In this document: positions 43,101 to 53,120 of the stretch, one piece after another
Position numbering within the stretch: position 1 is the first letter of the stretch
Layout: each line of letters opens with the position of its first letter
NCBI RefSeq assembly: GCF_026113935.1
Contig: NZ_JAPEUL010000004.1
Location: 248,001 to 312,000, forward strand
Direction of reading: 5' to 3'
Source: Marinomonas rhodophyticola
GTDB lineage: Bacteria > Pseudomonadota > Gammaproteobacteria > Pseudomonadales > Marinomonadaceae
Length of the DNA stretch: 64,000 nt
Translations under genes and position numbers: made by a program
Notes under the pieces: generated by a model
Databases searched by the model: none
Told to the model about the DNA's origin: nothing
Seen by the model: only the letters and a program-made list of their open reading frames with translations

Positions 43101-46100
43101 TAATACTTCGGGGTCAACGTCCTCTGGCACAATTATATTGCCAGCGGTCACCACGACTAAAAATTCAGGTTCTTCTTACACAACAACCAGTGCGCAAAGT
43201 TATACTGGGTCCACTATTACCCTTAACGGTAGCTTACAATCCAATCAGGCTAATATTGACGTATTAGGCTCTGAAGTAGTATTAGCCAACGATGTGTCGA
43301 TTGATACCTACACCGGTTTTGTTTTTGGCCAAATATCAACGACATCGGGCGTTTCTGCAGGATCTGTAACCGTTGGTAGCGCAGGTGCCAAGCTTACTAA
43401 TAATGATCCAGCCAACTCCTTTGCAATAGACACCAGTGGTAATCAGGGAGCAGTGACTTTCGTAGCCAACAATGGCGCGATAACTTTGAGAGATTCTACA
43501 GAAACAACGTTTAATAACTTCAGTATGATAGGTGGCGGTAATTTAAATACGGCCTTTGATATCACTAAGTATTCTACGACGGGCTTACTTACTGTTGGTC
43601 AACTGGACGGCGGTTCTTTTACTTGGAGTGATCTAAGTGCGGGTAACTTATTATTGAAAGGACCTGCGAACTACACCATCACTGGCAATATAGGGACGAC
43701 TACTGGTGGTGATTTTGTCGCTGGAACCTTAGCAGCAACGGGCGTTGCTAACCTAGATGTTACAACCAACAAGGCGCTGACTATCGGTAGTTTGTCTTCT
43801 GTAAGTGGCGTATCAGCAACAGGTACCATAAATATTGCCACTAAAACCGATGATTTAACGGTGAATAACAACATTACGACCACTTCAGCGGCAAATGGTG
43901 CAATAACGCTTAATGCAGGCTCAGATACTACAGTAGGTATGGCTACAGGTGGCAATGTTCTATTAAACAGTACTTTGTCTACAGGAAGTGGAGGGCGAGC
44001 AACCGTATATACCGGCAGTATCGAAGACAGTGGTTCGTATAATTTTGGTAACGGTCGTTACCGCTACAACAGCGATGAAACAAATACCAATTACACGGCA
44101 GCTTTAGGCACGGGTAATTACGCTATTTACCGTGAGCAACCTACATTGACCATAGGGTTTGCTTCTGGAAAAGAGTATGACGGTATTACCTTAGTGCCTT
44201 CAACTGGTGGGATTACAGGTGATGTAAATAACGATAAAACACAGTTTACAGATTCATTAGTTTGGCAAGTTGCAGATGATAAAACGATTAAAAATGCGGA
44301 CACTTATACAATCACTCATACTGGTGCTGTAACAGGTGCAGAAGAGTTGGGTTACAACGTATCAGGTCCTAACGACACCTATACTTATATCGTTACGCCT
44401 AAAGCTTTAACGGTAAGTTTAATTGACGTTACCAAGGTTTATGACGGTAATACAACGGCAGCGTTGACCAATAGTAATTTTGATTTAAGTGGTTTTATTG
44501 GTAGTGAAATGCTGACGGTTAGTAAGGAAACTGGGACCTATAATTCTAAAGATGTTGTTAATGCCAGTAGTGTTACAACCAGTTTGGCATCGAGTGACTT
44601 CGTTGAAGCCGATGGAACGTTAGCTTCCAACTACGTATTACCGACTGCGGCAACAGGTACTGGTGGCATTACTAAACGAACGCTGACCGCTTCGATTACT
44701 GATACACCTACTAAAGTCTATGACGGTAATACGGATGCGACATTGACTAATGCTAATTTCAGCATAGCGAACTTAGTGGATGGAGAAAGCTTCACCGTTA
44801 GTAAATCAACAGGGACTTATAACGATAAAGACGTGCTTGACGCCAGCAATGTTACTACTAGCCTAGCTGAAGGGGACTTCACTGAAGGAAGTGATACGTT
44901 AGCGAGTAATTACACTATGCCTGTGATTGCTTCAGGAAGGTAGTATTACCGCCAGAACGCTTACTGCTTCGATTATTGATACGCCAACAAAAGTGTACGA
45001 TGGTAATACCGATGCAACATTGACCAATGGCAATTTTAGCATTGCTAACTTGGTCGATGGCGAAAGCTTCATTGTTACCAAAACAACAGGGGCTTACAAC
45101 GATAAAGACGTTGTGGACGCTAGCACTGTCACGACCAGTTTAGCTGAAGGAGATTTCACTCAAGAGAATGACACTCTAGCAAGCAATTACATCATGCCAG
45201 TGACCGCGACAGGTGCAGGCAGCATTACGGTAAGAACGCTGACGGCTTCTATAATCAATACGCCAACAAAAGTGTATGACGGTAATACGACTGCTACGCT
45301 CACTAATGACAATTACAGTATAGCCAACCTAGTTACCGGTGAAAGTTTTACCGTTAATAAAGCAACTGGGGCTTATAACGATAAAGATGTTGCTGATGCT
45401 AACAGTGTCACTACCCGTTTGGTTTCAGGTGACTTTGAAGCTGGCGATGACACTTTAAAATCAAATTACACTCTACCTATCACCGCAACAGGTGGCGCGA
45501 CAATCAATGTCCGTCCGCTAGTGGCTGTCGCAAAAACACAAGATAAAATATTCGATGCGAAAACAGAGGCTAAAACAACGTTAACGATAGCAGCAGAAAA
45601 TCTTAATCTAAGGAACCTTAACGACAGTAATAATCCATTGGTCGTCAATGGTGTGGTTGGCAATGAAAACGTCTTTTTGACTTTTACCGATGCGAACTTC
45701 TCGGATGAAATGGTAGGAATAGATAAAACGGTGACCATTAATGGTCTAAGCGTTGCTGGTATCGATGCAGCTAACTACATTGTTATGGTGAAAGATGCTT
45801 TGGGCAGTTTAACCGCACCAGCAAGCACAATGACAACAATTGCTGATATCAACCCTAACAATCCTCCTGTGGTATTCATTCCTGCTCCCCCACCAGCACC
45901 TGTGGTTATTCCTCGACCAAATTTGGGTAATGCTCCAGTGGTCGCTGTTGGGGGAATGCAAGTGGTTGCGATAGCGTCTACAAGCTCAACGACTTCGGTG
46001 AGTTCAGGAGCGCAAGGCGAAGCCTCAGTGGATACTATGTTATTGTCGCAAGTTAACAACGGCAATAGCTTTGATAATCAGGTGTTTATAGTGGACGGTG

Positions 46101-46156
46101 GCATAAATACAGTTAATCCTGATCAAGCCGCGAATACAGAAGAGACTGTTGAATAA
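34111..46156 (+). CDS. Very large two-partner secretion exoprotein, filamentous-hemagglutinin-type (TpsA) with YDG repeats
   Basis: Roughly 4,015 residues once joined. Residues 1-~30 match the extended signal peptide region (MNRIYRVIWNSSLGVWQAVSE), followed by a hydrophobic core and likely cleavage after VYA (~56). The TPS domain follows (GSGSISQPDANTLNITQ; INPNGILFG). A long beta-helix of ~22- to 70-residue repeats, rich in Thr/Ser/Gly/Asn, spans the centre. Four YDG-type repeats lie near the C terminus, then a Pro-rich linker. The frame changes at 44935-44940 (GGAAGG); comparison with sister repeats suggests loss of two bases (GGAGCAGG). The FhaC-type partner lies 35 bases downstream. Likely a secreted adhesin or contact protein. 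Confidence 0.93.
35860..37714 (+). repeat. Recent internal duplication in adhesin gene (offset 1,302 bp)
   Basis: About 550 bases at 35860-36412 recur at 37162-37714 with only scattered third-position changes. The encoded blocks read SLNVTNNQDFSLGSI and later ALSLLGTEGTYILTNANN in both copies. The offset is 434 codons, so reading frame is kept. Confidence 0.85.
44413..45510 (+). repeat. Four tandem YDG-type repeats in adhesin C-terminal region
   Basis: K-V-Y-D-G-N-T motifs begin at 44434, 44713, 44990 and 45269, i.e. a 279-base (93-residue) period, except that the repeat containing the frame lesion is 277 bases. Each unit ends in a (G)-x-I-x-x-R-T-L-T-A-S-like junction. A fifth, divergent unit (TQDKIFDAKTEAKTTLT) follows. 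Confidence 0.85.
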
Positions 46157-46191
46157 TAAATTTCCGAAAATTAGGATTAAGGTTAGATTTT

Positions 46192-47928
46192 ATGAAAAGA
46201 GTATTACTCAAAAAAAGTATAGCAACACCTTTGAATTTATCGGTAGCGATGTTATTGGCAACTTCTTCTGTGACATCTAATGCGGAGTCATTACCACCAG
46301 TTAACTCTGGAACATTGATCCAACAAACTCAGCAAGGATTAGTGGCGCCTGAACCGTCGGATTTTAATATTCAATTTGATGGAAATGCACTAACCGAAGT
46401 GTCTTCTGGAGGCCCGCAAGCTGTATTGAGCAAACTGCAAATTACAGGTTTGTCAGTATTTACAGAAGAGGAATTATTGGCCAGTTTAGGTGATATTTTA
46501 GACAAGCCTTATGACTTGGCTGGTTATCGTAGCTTAGCCAATAAGATCAGTCTTTTTTACCGTGACCGTGGTTATCCATTTGCCAGAGCTTATATACCAG
46601 CTCAGAGTATGAAAAATGGAGAGTTGCGAATCGATGTATTGGAAGGAAAATACGGTCGTGCAACGGTAAAAGCGACTCAAGATATACAAGCCAAAGCGCA
46701 AGCGTATTTATCCACTATTGAGCCTAATGAGGTAATTGAATCCAGTAAACTAGAGCGTATCTCATTGATCATGAATGATATTCCAGGCTACAAAGCTTTA
46801 CCCTCTATTAGCCCTGGCGATAAAACTGGAACGGCCAACCTAAACGTTCTTTTCATTCCAGAACAGCAAATGTTTGGCGATGTCACGATTGATAACCAAG
46901 GCAGCCGTTATACTGGCTATAACCGAGTGCAGGCGGGTGTCAAAAAAGCACACATGCTCACATTTGGTGATGAAGTTAATGCACGTGCGATGTATACCGA
47001 TGAAAATATGTTGTTTGGTTATTTGGGATACAGCTTGCCAGTTATGCCAAATGGTTTAAGAGCTAATGCATCATTCAGCCGAACCGAATACAGCTTGGGT
47101 AGAGAGTACGAATCGTTGGACGCCATTGGGAGTTCAAGTATTTACAGTGTAGGGCTAAGTTATCCGTTGATTCGCTCACAGCTGACGAACGTGAACGCAA
47201 AAGCCAATATAGAGCGTAAAGACTTGATGGACTTTTATCGTTCAGCCGACAGCAAGTTAACAAAATTTGTGAACAGCGTCCCTCTAGCTCTTACATTTGA
47301 TACACGAGATCAGTATTTGGGTGGCGGTATTACCTATGGAGCACTCACGGTAGGTTTGGGTAATCTTTCTAATAATGATGACACAGTGAATAGTGACGGC
47401 GATTTTGTAAAAACCACATTAGAAGTGGCGCGTATTCAGTCATTGCCTTCTGGGTTCAGTTTATTTGTCAAAGGCAGCGCTCAACATGCCAACAAAAACT
47501 TAGACTCTTCTGAAGACCTGTATTTGGGCGGAACGAGTGCAGTACGTGCATACCCTTCTGGAGAAGCGGGCGAGAACGGCGGTGGCGACGAGGGATACTA
47601 CACACAGTTAGAGCTGCGTTATAACATTAACGACTTCACACCTTATGTATTTTACGATGCGGGTAGAATAAATACCTATGCAAAACCAACCGCCTCTTTG
47701 CTAAGTGAAACACGTAATCTAGCAGGTGCGGGTGTCGGATTAAAATATGAACGCGGTGATTGGAGTGCCGATGTTTTTGCTGCATGGAAAAAAGTGGGTG
47801 GAGAGTCGGTATCCGATATCTATGATACCTCATCACCGCGGGTTTTAGGCTCTTTAACCTATCGTTTTGGTGGTGGTCAGCCAGCACCGATTGATGGTTC
47901 TACATTGACAAACGGTTTAAATCCGTAA
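46192..47928 (+). CDS. FhaC/ShlB-type outer-membrane transporter (TpsB) of two-partner secretion
   Basis: A 578-residue Omp85-superfamily protein. A signal peptide (…VAMLLATSSVTSNA) and Pro-rich linker precede POTRA-2/ShlB-type domain (LQITGLSVFTEEELLASLGD, YRDRGYPFARAYIPAQ). The C-terminal half is a 16-strand barrel with FDTRDQYLGGG and YLGGTSAVRAYPSGEAGE, the conserved loop-6 motif V-R-x-Y. The chain ends after LTYRF. It exports the upstream TpsA protein across the outer membrane. Its frame is intact and a strong terminator follows. Confidence 0.94.
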   Translation: MKRVLLKKSIATPLNLSVAMLLATSSVTSNAESLPPVNSGTLIQQTQQGLVAPEPSDFNIQFDGNALTEVSSGGPQAVLSKLQITGLSVFTEEELLASLGDILDKPYDLAGYRSLANKISLFYRDRGYPFARAYIPAQSMKNGELRIDVLEGKYGRATVKATQDIQAKAQAYLSTIEPNEVIESSKLERISLIMNDIPGYKALPSISPGDKTGTANLNVLFIPEQQMFGDVTIDNQGSRYTGYNRVQAGVKKAHMLTFGDEVNARAMYTDENMLFGYLGYSLPVMPNGLRANASFSRTEYSLGREYESLDAIGSSSIYSVGLSYPLIRSQLTNVNAKANIERKDLMDFYRSADSKLTKFVNSVPLALTFDTRDQYLGGGITYGALTVGLGNLSNNDDTVNSDGDFVKTTLEVARIQSLPSGFSLFVKGSAQHANKNLDSSEDLYLGGTSAVRAYPSGEAGENGGGDEGYYTQLELRYNINDFTPYVFYDAGRINTYAKPTASLLSETRNLAGAGVGLKYERGDWSADVFAAWKKVGGESVSDIYDTSSPRVLGSLTYRFGGGQPAPIDGSTLTNGLNP

Positions 47929-47950
47929 AACGCGTTATTTGTTTGCACAT

Positions 47951-47986
47951 AAAAAAACTCGTCAACATAGCGTTGACGAGTTTTTT
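47951..47986. terminator. Bidirectional rho-independent terminator
   Basis: ACTCGTCAAC-atagc-GTTGACGAGT flanked by A7 and T6. It sits between the convergent tpsB and fdhA genes and serves both. Confidence 0.9.
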
Positions 47987-48008
47987 CGTAAGAAAAGGAA
48001 GAGTAGGA

Positions 48009-49202
48009 TTAACTCACCATTCTGTGAGGGTCGATCACGAATTTCTTCGCGGCGCCGCCATCAAAATCCGCATAACCTTGTGGTGCTTGATCAAGAGAAA
48101 TCATCTGCACATTCACAGCTTTTGCAATGTCGATTTTATCAAACAAGATGGCTTGCATTAGGGCGCGATGATATTTCATCACAGGGCATTGTCCAGTATG
48201 CAAAGAGTGCGATTTTGCCCAACCTAGACCAAAGCGCATGCTCAAGCTACCTTGCTGTGCGGCACTGTCTACGGCACCTGGGTCTTCGGTAACATACAGT
48301 CCAGGAATACCAATTTGACCGCCCGCGCGAGTCATTTGCATTGCCGAGTTCAATACCACAGCAGGGGATTCTTGATGGTGATTACAACCACAGGCATGCG
48401 CTTCAAACCCCACACAATCCACAAACGCATCCACTTCTCTATCTCCAAGAATCGCTTCGATCTTATCTTGAATATCGCCATCTTGCTTAAGATCGATGGT
48501 TTCGCAGCCAAAAGAACGCGCTTGATTGAGTCGATCTTCGATCATATCACCGACAATCACGCAGGCGGCACCCAGTAAATGCGCAGAAGCCGCCGCGGCC
48601 AAACCAACAGGGCCAGCGCCCGCGATATACACGGTAGAACCTGGACCAACACCTGCGGTCACGCAGCCATGAAAACCGGTGGGGAAAATATCAGACAGCA
48701 GTGTGAGGCTTTGGATTTTCTCACGAGCTTGATCGGCATCTGGGAATTTCAATAAGTTAAAGTCAGCGTAAGGCACCATAACGTAATCGGCTTGACCACC
48801 GACCCAACCGCCCATGTCTACGTAACCATAAGCCGCACCGGGGCGAGCAGGGTTAACGTTTAGACAGATTCCCGTTTTGCCTTCTTTGCAGTTGCGGCAA
48901 CGACCGCATGCAATGTTGAAGGGAACGGAAACAAGGTCGCCGACCTTAATGAATTCGACATCGCGGCCACATTCAATGACTTCGCCCGTGATCTCATGGC
49001 CCAACACCAACCCAGTTGGTGCCGTCGTACGACCACGTACCATGTGTTGATCACTGCCACAAATATTCGTCGTGACCACTTTCAAGATCACACCGTGATC
49101 ACATCGGCGCTTGCCAATAGCCAATTCAGGGAAGGGAATAGCGTCGACTTTAACCGTGCCATTACCTTGATAAATAACACCGCGATTTGCATGAGTACTC
49201 AT
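48009..49202 (-). CDS. fdhA: Glutathione-independent formaldehyde dehydrogenase
   Basis: A 397-residue zinc-dependent medium-chain dehydrogenase, the length of the Pseudomonas putida enzyme (398). It oxidises formaldehyde to formate with tightly bound NAD and needs no glutathione. The catalytic zinc Cys is in TTNICGSDQHM; the GHE motif follows; structural zinc cysteines are in CGRCRNCKEGKTGIC. The Rossmann glycine motif is AGAGPVGLAAA, and the P. putida-like insert VGFEAHACGCNHHQE is present. It has an AAGGATG ribosome site and stands alone. Confidence 0.95.
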   Translation of the reverse strand: MSTHANRGVIYQGNGTVKVDAIPFPELAIGKRRCDHGVILKVVTTNICGSDQHMVRGRTTAPTGLVLGHEITGEVIECGRDVEFIKVGDLVSVPFNIACGRCRNCKEGKTGICLNVNPARPGAAYGYVDMGGWVGGQADYVMVPYADFNLLKFPDADQAREKIQSLTLLSDIFPTGFHGCVTAGVGPGSTVYIAGAGPVGLAAAASAHLLGAACVIVGDMIEDRLNQARSFGCETIDLKQDGDIQDKIEAILGDREVDAFVDCVGFEAHACGCNHHQESPAVVLNSAMQMTRAGGQIGIPGLYVTEDPGAVDSAAQQGSLSMRFGLGWAKSHSLHTGQCPVMKYHRALMQAILFDKIDIAKAVNVQMISLDQAPQGYADFDGGAAKKFVIDPHRMVS

Positions 49203-49362
49203 AACGACATCCTTTTTTGCTGTTGTTTTTGTTGTGTGCGTGACTGGTTATTTTGTCACCAGACACAAAAAGGATAGTCCTTTGAGCGACAGAAATAAGG
49301 GCTGAAAGCGACTTAAATGCAAAAGATTATCATCGTTCCTTATTTTGTTCATTATTTTGCTT

Positions 49363-50244
49363 TTAAGCATAAGTATTAATCAGCACATCGAGCATGGCTG
49401 CGGCAGCGATGGAGAGGTTGGATCTGGGTTGGCAGATGACGCCAACGCGTCGGCGAATTTCCGGTTCTATTACGGGTCGGCAGATGGCACCTTGTTCTAT
49501 GGCTTGCTGTCGACATAGGGCGGGAACGACGGCCACGCCCATGCCTTCGCTGACCATGCGTCCCACGGTGGCTAATTGGTGCGCATCAAAGGCAACATTG
49601 AGTTCGATGCCAGCTTCTTGAAGTGTATTTTCTATCATGGTGCGCACGCTAGAAGGGCGCTGTAAGGTTATGAAGTCGTATTCTAACAGGGCTTGCCAAG
49701 CAATCGTTTCTTGGGTTTCCAGTGGATGATCTCTGGGTAAGATGGCGATGAATCTGTCTTCATAAAGGGGATGGAAAGACAAATCCACAAGGTTACTTGG
49801 TTCGAAAGAAATTCCCAGTTCTACTTGGTTATTTCGCACCATTTCGACGACGATGTCGGATAACACATCATCAATGGCGACCTGAATATTCGGGTAGGAT
49901 GCATGGTAATTACGAATCGCTTTTGGCAGCAATGACGCGGCGAACGACGGCATGGAAGCAATGGTGATTTTCCCCAATTGCAATGCAAAGCGTTGCTTCA
50001 TTTCGTCTTCGGCGTTTTCCCATTGCGCTAACAATCGTCTGGCTAGTGGCACTAGGGCTTCGCCTTCGGGTGTTAAGGCGATGTGGCGTGTTGTGCGAGT
50101 CAGTAATTTCCCTCCTAAGTTATCTTCTAAACTTTTAATCGATAGACTTAAAGCGGGCTGTGATAAATGCAGCTGAGTGGCAGCGCTGGCAAAGCTCATG
50201 GACTCGGCGACAGCGAGAAAGGCTTTCACTTGTTTGACGTTCAT
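49363..50244 (-). CDS. LysR-family transcriptional regulator
   Basis: A 293-residue LTTR. The helix-turn-helix is FASAATQLHLSQPALSLSI followed by TRTTRHIALTPEGEAL. The effector domain opens with ITIASMPSFAASLLP. It is divergent from scoA, with a 128-base AT-rich gap containing a TTATTAATAA palindrome. Likely it regulates the ketone-body/short-chain acid operon; this is a position-based inference. Confidence 0.92.
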   Translation of the reverse strand: MNVKQVKAFLAVAESMSFASAATQLHLSQPALSLSIKSLEDNLGGKLLTRTTRHIALTPEGEALVPLARRLLAQWENAEDEMKQRFALQLGKITIASMPSFAASLLPKAIRNYHASYPNIQVAIDDVLSDIVVEMVRNNQVELGISFEPSNLVDLSFHPLYEDRFIAILPRDHPLETQETIAWQALLEYDFITLQRPSSVRTMIENTLQEAGIELNVAFDAHQLATVGRMVSEGMGVAVVPALCRQQAIEQGAICRPVIEPEIRRRVGVICQPRSNLSIAAAAMLDVLINTYA

Positions 50245-50372
50245 TTAAAAATACTTCTTTGTGATTATTGTTTTAAAAAACTTATTAATAAATAGAAAAA
50301 ACAAATTTAATTAATTTATGTCCTTAGGTCAAACTGGCTGGAAGCTAAAAATAACAAATTAGGAGAAGAACT

Positions 50373-51075
50373 ATGGCCGGTTTTGATAAAGTCGTTGCCT
50401 CTTTTGAAGACGCCTTGGTCGGACTAGAAGATGATATGACGGTGCTGGCGGGCGGTTTTGGTCTGTGTGGTATTCCAGAAAACTTGATCGCTGAGATCAA
50501 ACGCAAAGGCACAAAAGGTTTAACCGTCGTGTCGAACAATTGTGGTGTCGATGGTTTTGGTTTGGGCATTCTGTTGGAAGACAGGCAAATCCGTAAAATG
50601 GTGTCGTCTTATGTTGGCGAAAATGCCTTGTTCGAAAAGCAATTATTAAATGGTGAATTAGAAGTAGAACTTACTCCACAAGGCACGCTGGCAGAAAAAA
50701 TGCGCGCTGGTGGCGCCGGTATTCCTGCTTTTTATACTGCAACTGGCGTCGGCACACCGGTGGCGGAAGGCAAAGAAACCAAAGTTTTTAATGGCCGTGA
50801 ATACTTGTTGGAAGAAGCTATTGTTGGCGACTTCGCCATCGTTAAAGGCTGGAAAGCCGACCGTTACGGTAATGTCATTTATCGTCATACCGCGCAAAAC
50901 TTTAATCCTCTCGCCGCGACGGCCGGCAAAATTACCGTCGTAGAAGTGGAAGAAATTGTCGAAGTGGGCGAGACTCGATCCTGCTCACATCCATACGCCC
51001 GGTATTTATGTGGATCGAGTTGTACTGGGTACTTTTGAAAAACGCATCGAAAAAAGAACCGTTAAAACAGCATAG
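50373..51075 (+). CDS. scoA: 3-oxoacid (succinyl-CoA) CoA-transferase subunit A (frame interrupted)
   Basis: Alpha subunit that transfers CoA to acetoacetate. It contains [15 protein letters not shown] near the N terminus and IVSNNCG-like [15 protein letters not shown], with [15 protein letters not shown] later. The end is out of frame. GAGACTC (50970-50976) less its A is GAGCTC, giving the conserved [18 protein letters not shown] and a proper C terminus to TAG at 51075 (about 233 residues). It has an AGGAGAAG ribosome site. First gene of scoAB-thiolase-atoE. Confidence 0.92.
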
Positions 51076-51104
51076 TACGACAACAGAATAAAAAGAGGTT
51101 TCCT

Positions 51105-51766
51105 ATGTCACTGACAAGAAAACAAATGGCGCAACGTGTTGCCCAAGAATTACAAGATGGTTTTTACGTGAACCTTGGTATTGGTATTCCGACTTTGGTC
51201 GCCAATTACGTCCCTGACAATATGGACGTTATGCTGCAGTCTGAGAATGGCTTATTGGGAATGGGTGAGTTCCCAACGGAAGAAACCATCGATGCAGACA
51301 TGATCAATGCGGGCAAACAAACAGTTACCACAGTAAAGGGCGCGTCGATTTTTTCCTCCGCTGAATCCTTTGCCATGATCCGTGGTGGTCATGTGGATTT
51401 AACGGTATTGGGGGCGTTTGAAGTAGATGTGAACGGTAATATTGCCTCGTGGATGATTCCCAACAAACTGATCAAAGGTATGGGCGGTGCCATGGATTTG
51501 GTCGCAGGCGCAGAGAATATCATTGTCACCATGACTCATGCTTCTAAAGATGGTGAATCCAAACTCTTGTCTAATTGTTCCTTGCCGCTCACTGGCAAAG
51601 GCTGTATTAAAAAAGTCCTCACCGATTTAGCTTGGCTGGAAATTGCTGACGGTGCTTTTGTGTTGAAAGAAAGAGCGCACTGGTGTTTCAGTAGAGGAGA
51701 TTATTGAAAAAACACAGGGTAAATTGATCGTTCCTGATCATGTGCCAGAAATGCAATTCGCTTAAC
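51105..51766 (+). CDS. scoB: 3-oxoacid (succinyl-CoA) CoA-transferase subunit B (two frame lesions)
   Basis: Beta subunit, about 219 residues. The start LTRKQMAQRVAQELQDG, YVNLGIGIPTLV and the catalytic glutamate segment QSENGLLGMG are diagnostic. Frame lesions: +1 at GAGCGCAC (51673-51680), restoring KERAPGVSVEEIIE, and an extra T at GGTT (51718-51721), restoring TQGKLIVPDHVPE. The true stop is TAA at 51764-51766. It partners scoA upstream and lies 46 bases before the thiolase. Confidence 0.9.
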
Positions 51767-51812
51767 TCCTTACTTAACAACGTATCTAACCAATCGTGAA
51801 AAGGACTCGTTT

Positions 51813-52988
51813 ATGAAAGCCGTTATCGTTGCCGCAGCACGAACTCCCATTGGTGCTTTTAATGGCGCTTTATCTTCCCTCAGTGCTGTTCAAATTGGGA
51901 CACAATTATTGTCTGGTATGTTGGCAAAGCAGCCGCTACTCAAAGATCACATTGATGAGGTCATTTTAGGCCAAGTACTGGCAGCGGGTTGTGGTCAAAA
52001 CCCAGCTCGTCAAACAGCGATTCATGCAGGATTACCAAAGCATGTATCTGCTATGACGATTAACAAGGTCTGTGGTTCGGGGTTAAAAGCCGTGCAACTG
52101 GCAGCGCAGGCTGTGTTGAATGGCGACGCTAAGATGGTGGTTGCTGGCGGACAAGAAAGCATGAGTCAAGCGGCACATGTATTACCCAATAGTCGCTCAG
52201 GCAAAAAAATGGGCAACTGGGAGCTGTTGGACTCCATGGTGACCGACGGCTTGTGGGATGCCTTTAACGATTATCACATGGGACAAACGGCTGAAAATAT
52301 CGCCCAGCGTTGGGATATTAGCCGTGCAGAGCAAGACGCCTTTGCGGCAAACTCCCAGCAAAAAGCGGCGCAAGCTCAGGCCTCGGGTCGCTTTGTTGAC
52401 GAGATTTTGCCCGTTTCCATTCCCCAGCGTAAAGGCGAGCCGCTTATGGTTGATGCGGACGAACAAATTCGCCTGGATACCACAGCGGAATCTCTTGGCA
52501 AATTGCGTGCGGCGTTTACCAACGACGGTACGGTTACGGCAGGTAATGCTTCTACGTTAAACGATGGTGCGGCCATGGTGATAGTCACTTCGGATGCAGA
52601 AGCCAAGCGCTTAGGGCTGCCAATTATTGCTGTGATTGACGCTGCGAGCAGTGCGGGAGTTGATCCTGACATTATGGGAACCGGTCCGATTGCAGCAACG
52701 CAAAAAGTGCTGAAAAAAGCCAATTGGCAAGTGGCGGATTTGGACCTAATTGAAGCCAATGAAGCGTTTGCGGTACAGGCTTTGTGTGTCAACAAAGAGC
52801 TTGGTTTGGATACCAGCAAGGTTAACGTCAATGGTGGTGCTGTTGCATTAGGTCATCCTATTGGCGCTTCTGGTTGTCGAATTCTGGTTACATTGCTCCA
52901 TGAAATGCAACGTCAAGACCTTAAAAAAGGACTGGCGACCTTGTGCATTGGTGGCGGAATGGGCGTTGCTATGCTGGTGTCTCGTTAG
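51813..52988 (+). CDS. atoB: Acetyl-CoA C-acetyltransferase (thiolase)
   Basis: A 391-residue thiolase that cleaves acetoacetyl-CoA. The active-site Cys is in NKVCGSGLKA (near residue 88), the catalytic His in GHPIGASG and the second Cys in CIGGGMG. AARTPIG and AGGQESMSQA are typical biosynthetic-type signatures. It lies downstream of the CoA-transferase genes that activate acetoacetate, so together they yield two acetyl-CoA. Frame intact. Confidence 0.95.
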   Translation: MKAVIVAAARTPIGAFNGALSSLSAVQIGTQLLSGMLAKQPLLKDHIDEVILGQVLAAGCGQNPARQTAIHAGLPKHVSAMTINKVCGSGLKAVQLAAQAVLNGDAKMVVAGGQESMSQAAHVLPNSRSGKKMGNWELLDSMVTDGLWDAFNDYHMGQTAENIAQRWDISRAEQDAFAANSQQKAAQAQASGRFVDEILPVSIPQRKGEPLMVDADEQIRLDTTAESLGKLRAAFTNDGTVTAGNASTLNDGAAMVIVTSDAEAKRLGLPIIAVIDAASSAGVDPDIMGTGPIAATQKVLKKANWQVADLDLIEANEAFAVQALCVNKELGLDTSKVNVNGGAVALGHPIGASGCRILVTLLHEMQRQDLKKGLATLCIGGGMGVAMLVSR

Positions 52989-53120
52989 AACGTTTTGCCA
53001 GAAAATGGAATCAATAAACGCAACAAGGTGAGGCAGAAAAGCAACGGCTATTAGTCTGTCTCGTTTTGTTGCTTTTGCTTTTTTCGTCCAATAAAAAATA
53101 TAAAAAAACAGGATAAACCG

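Noticed and set aside
44434-45510. YDG repeat lesion as phase-variation switch
   Set aside because: No short tandem nucleotide tract lies at the site. A simple two-base difference from sister repeats is more likely.
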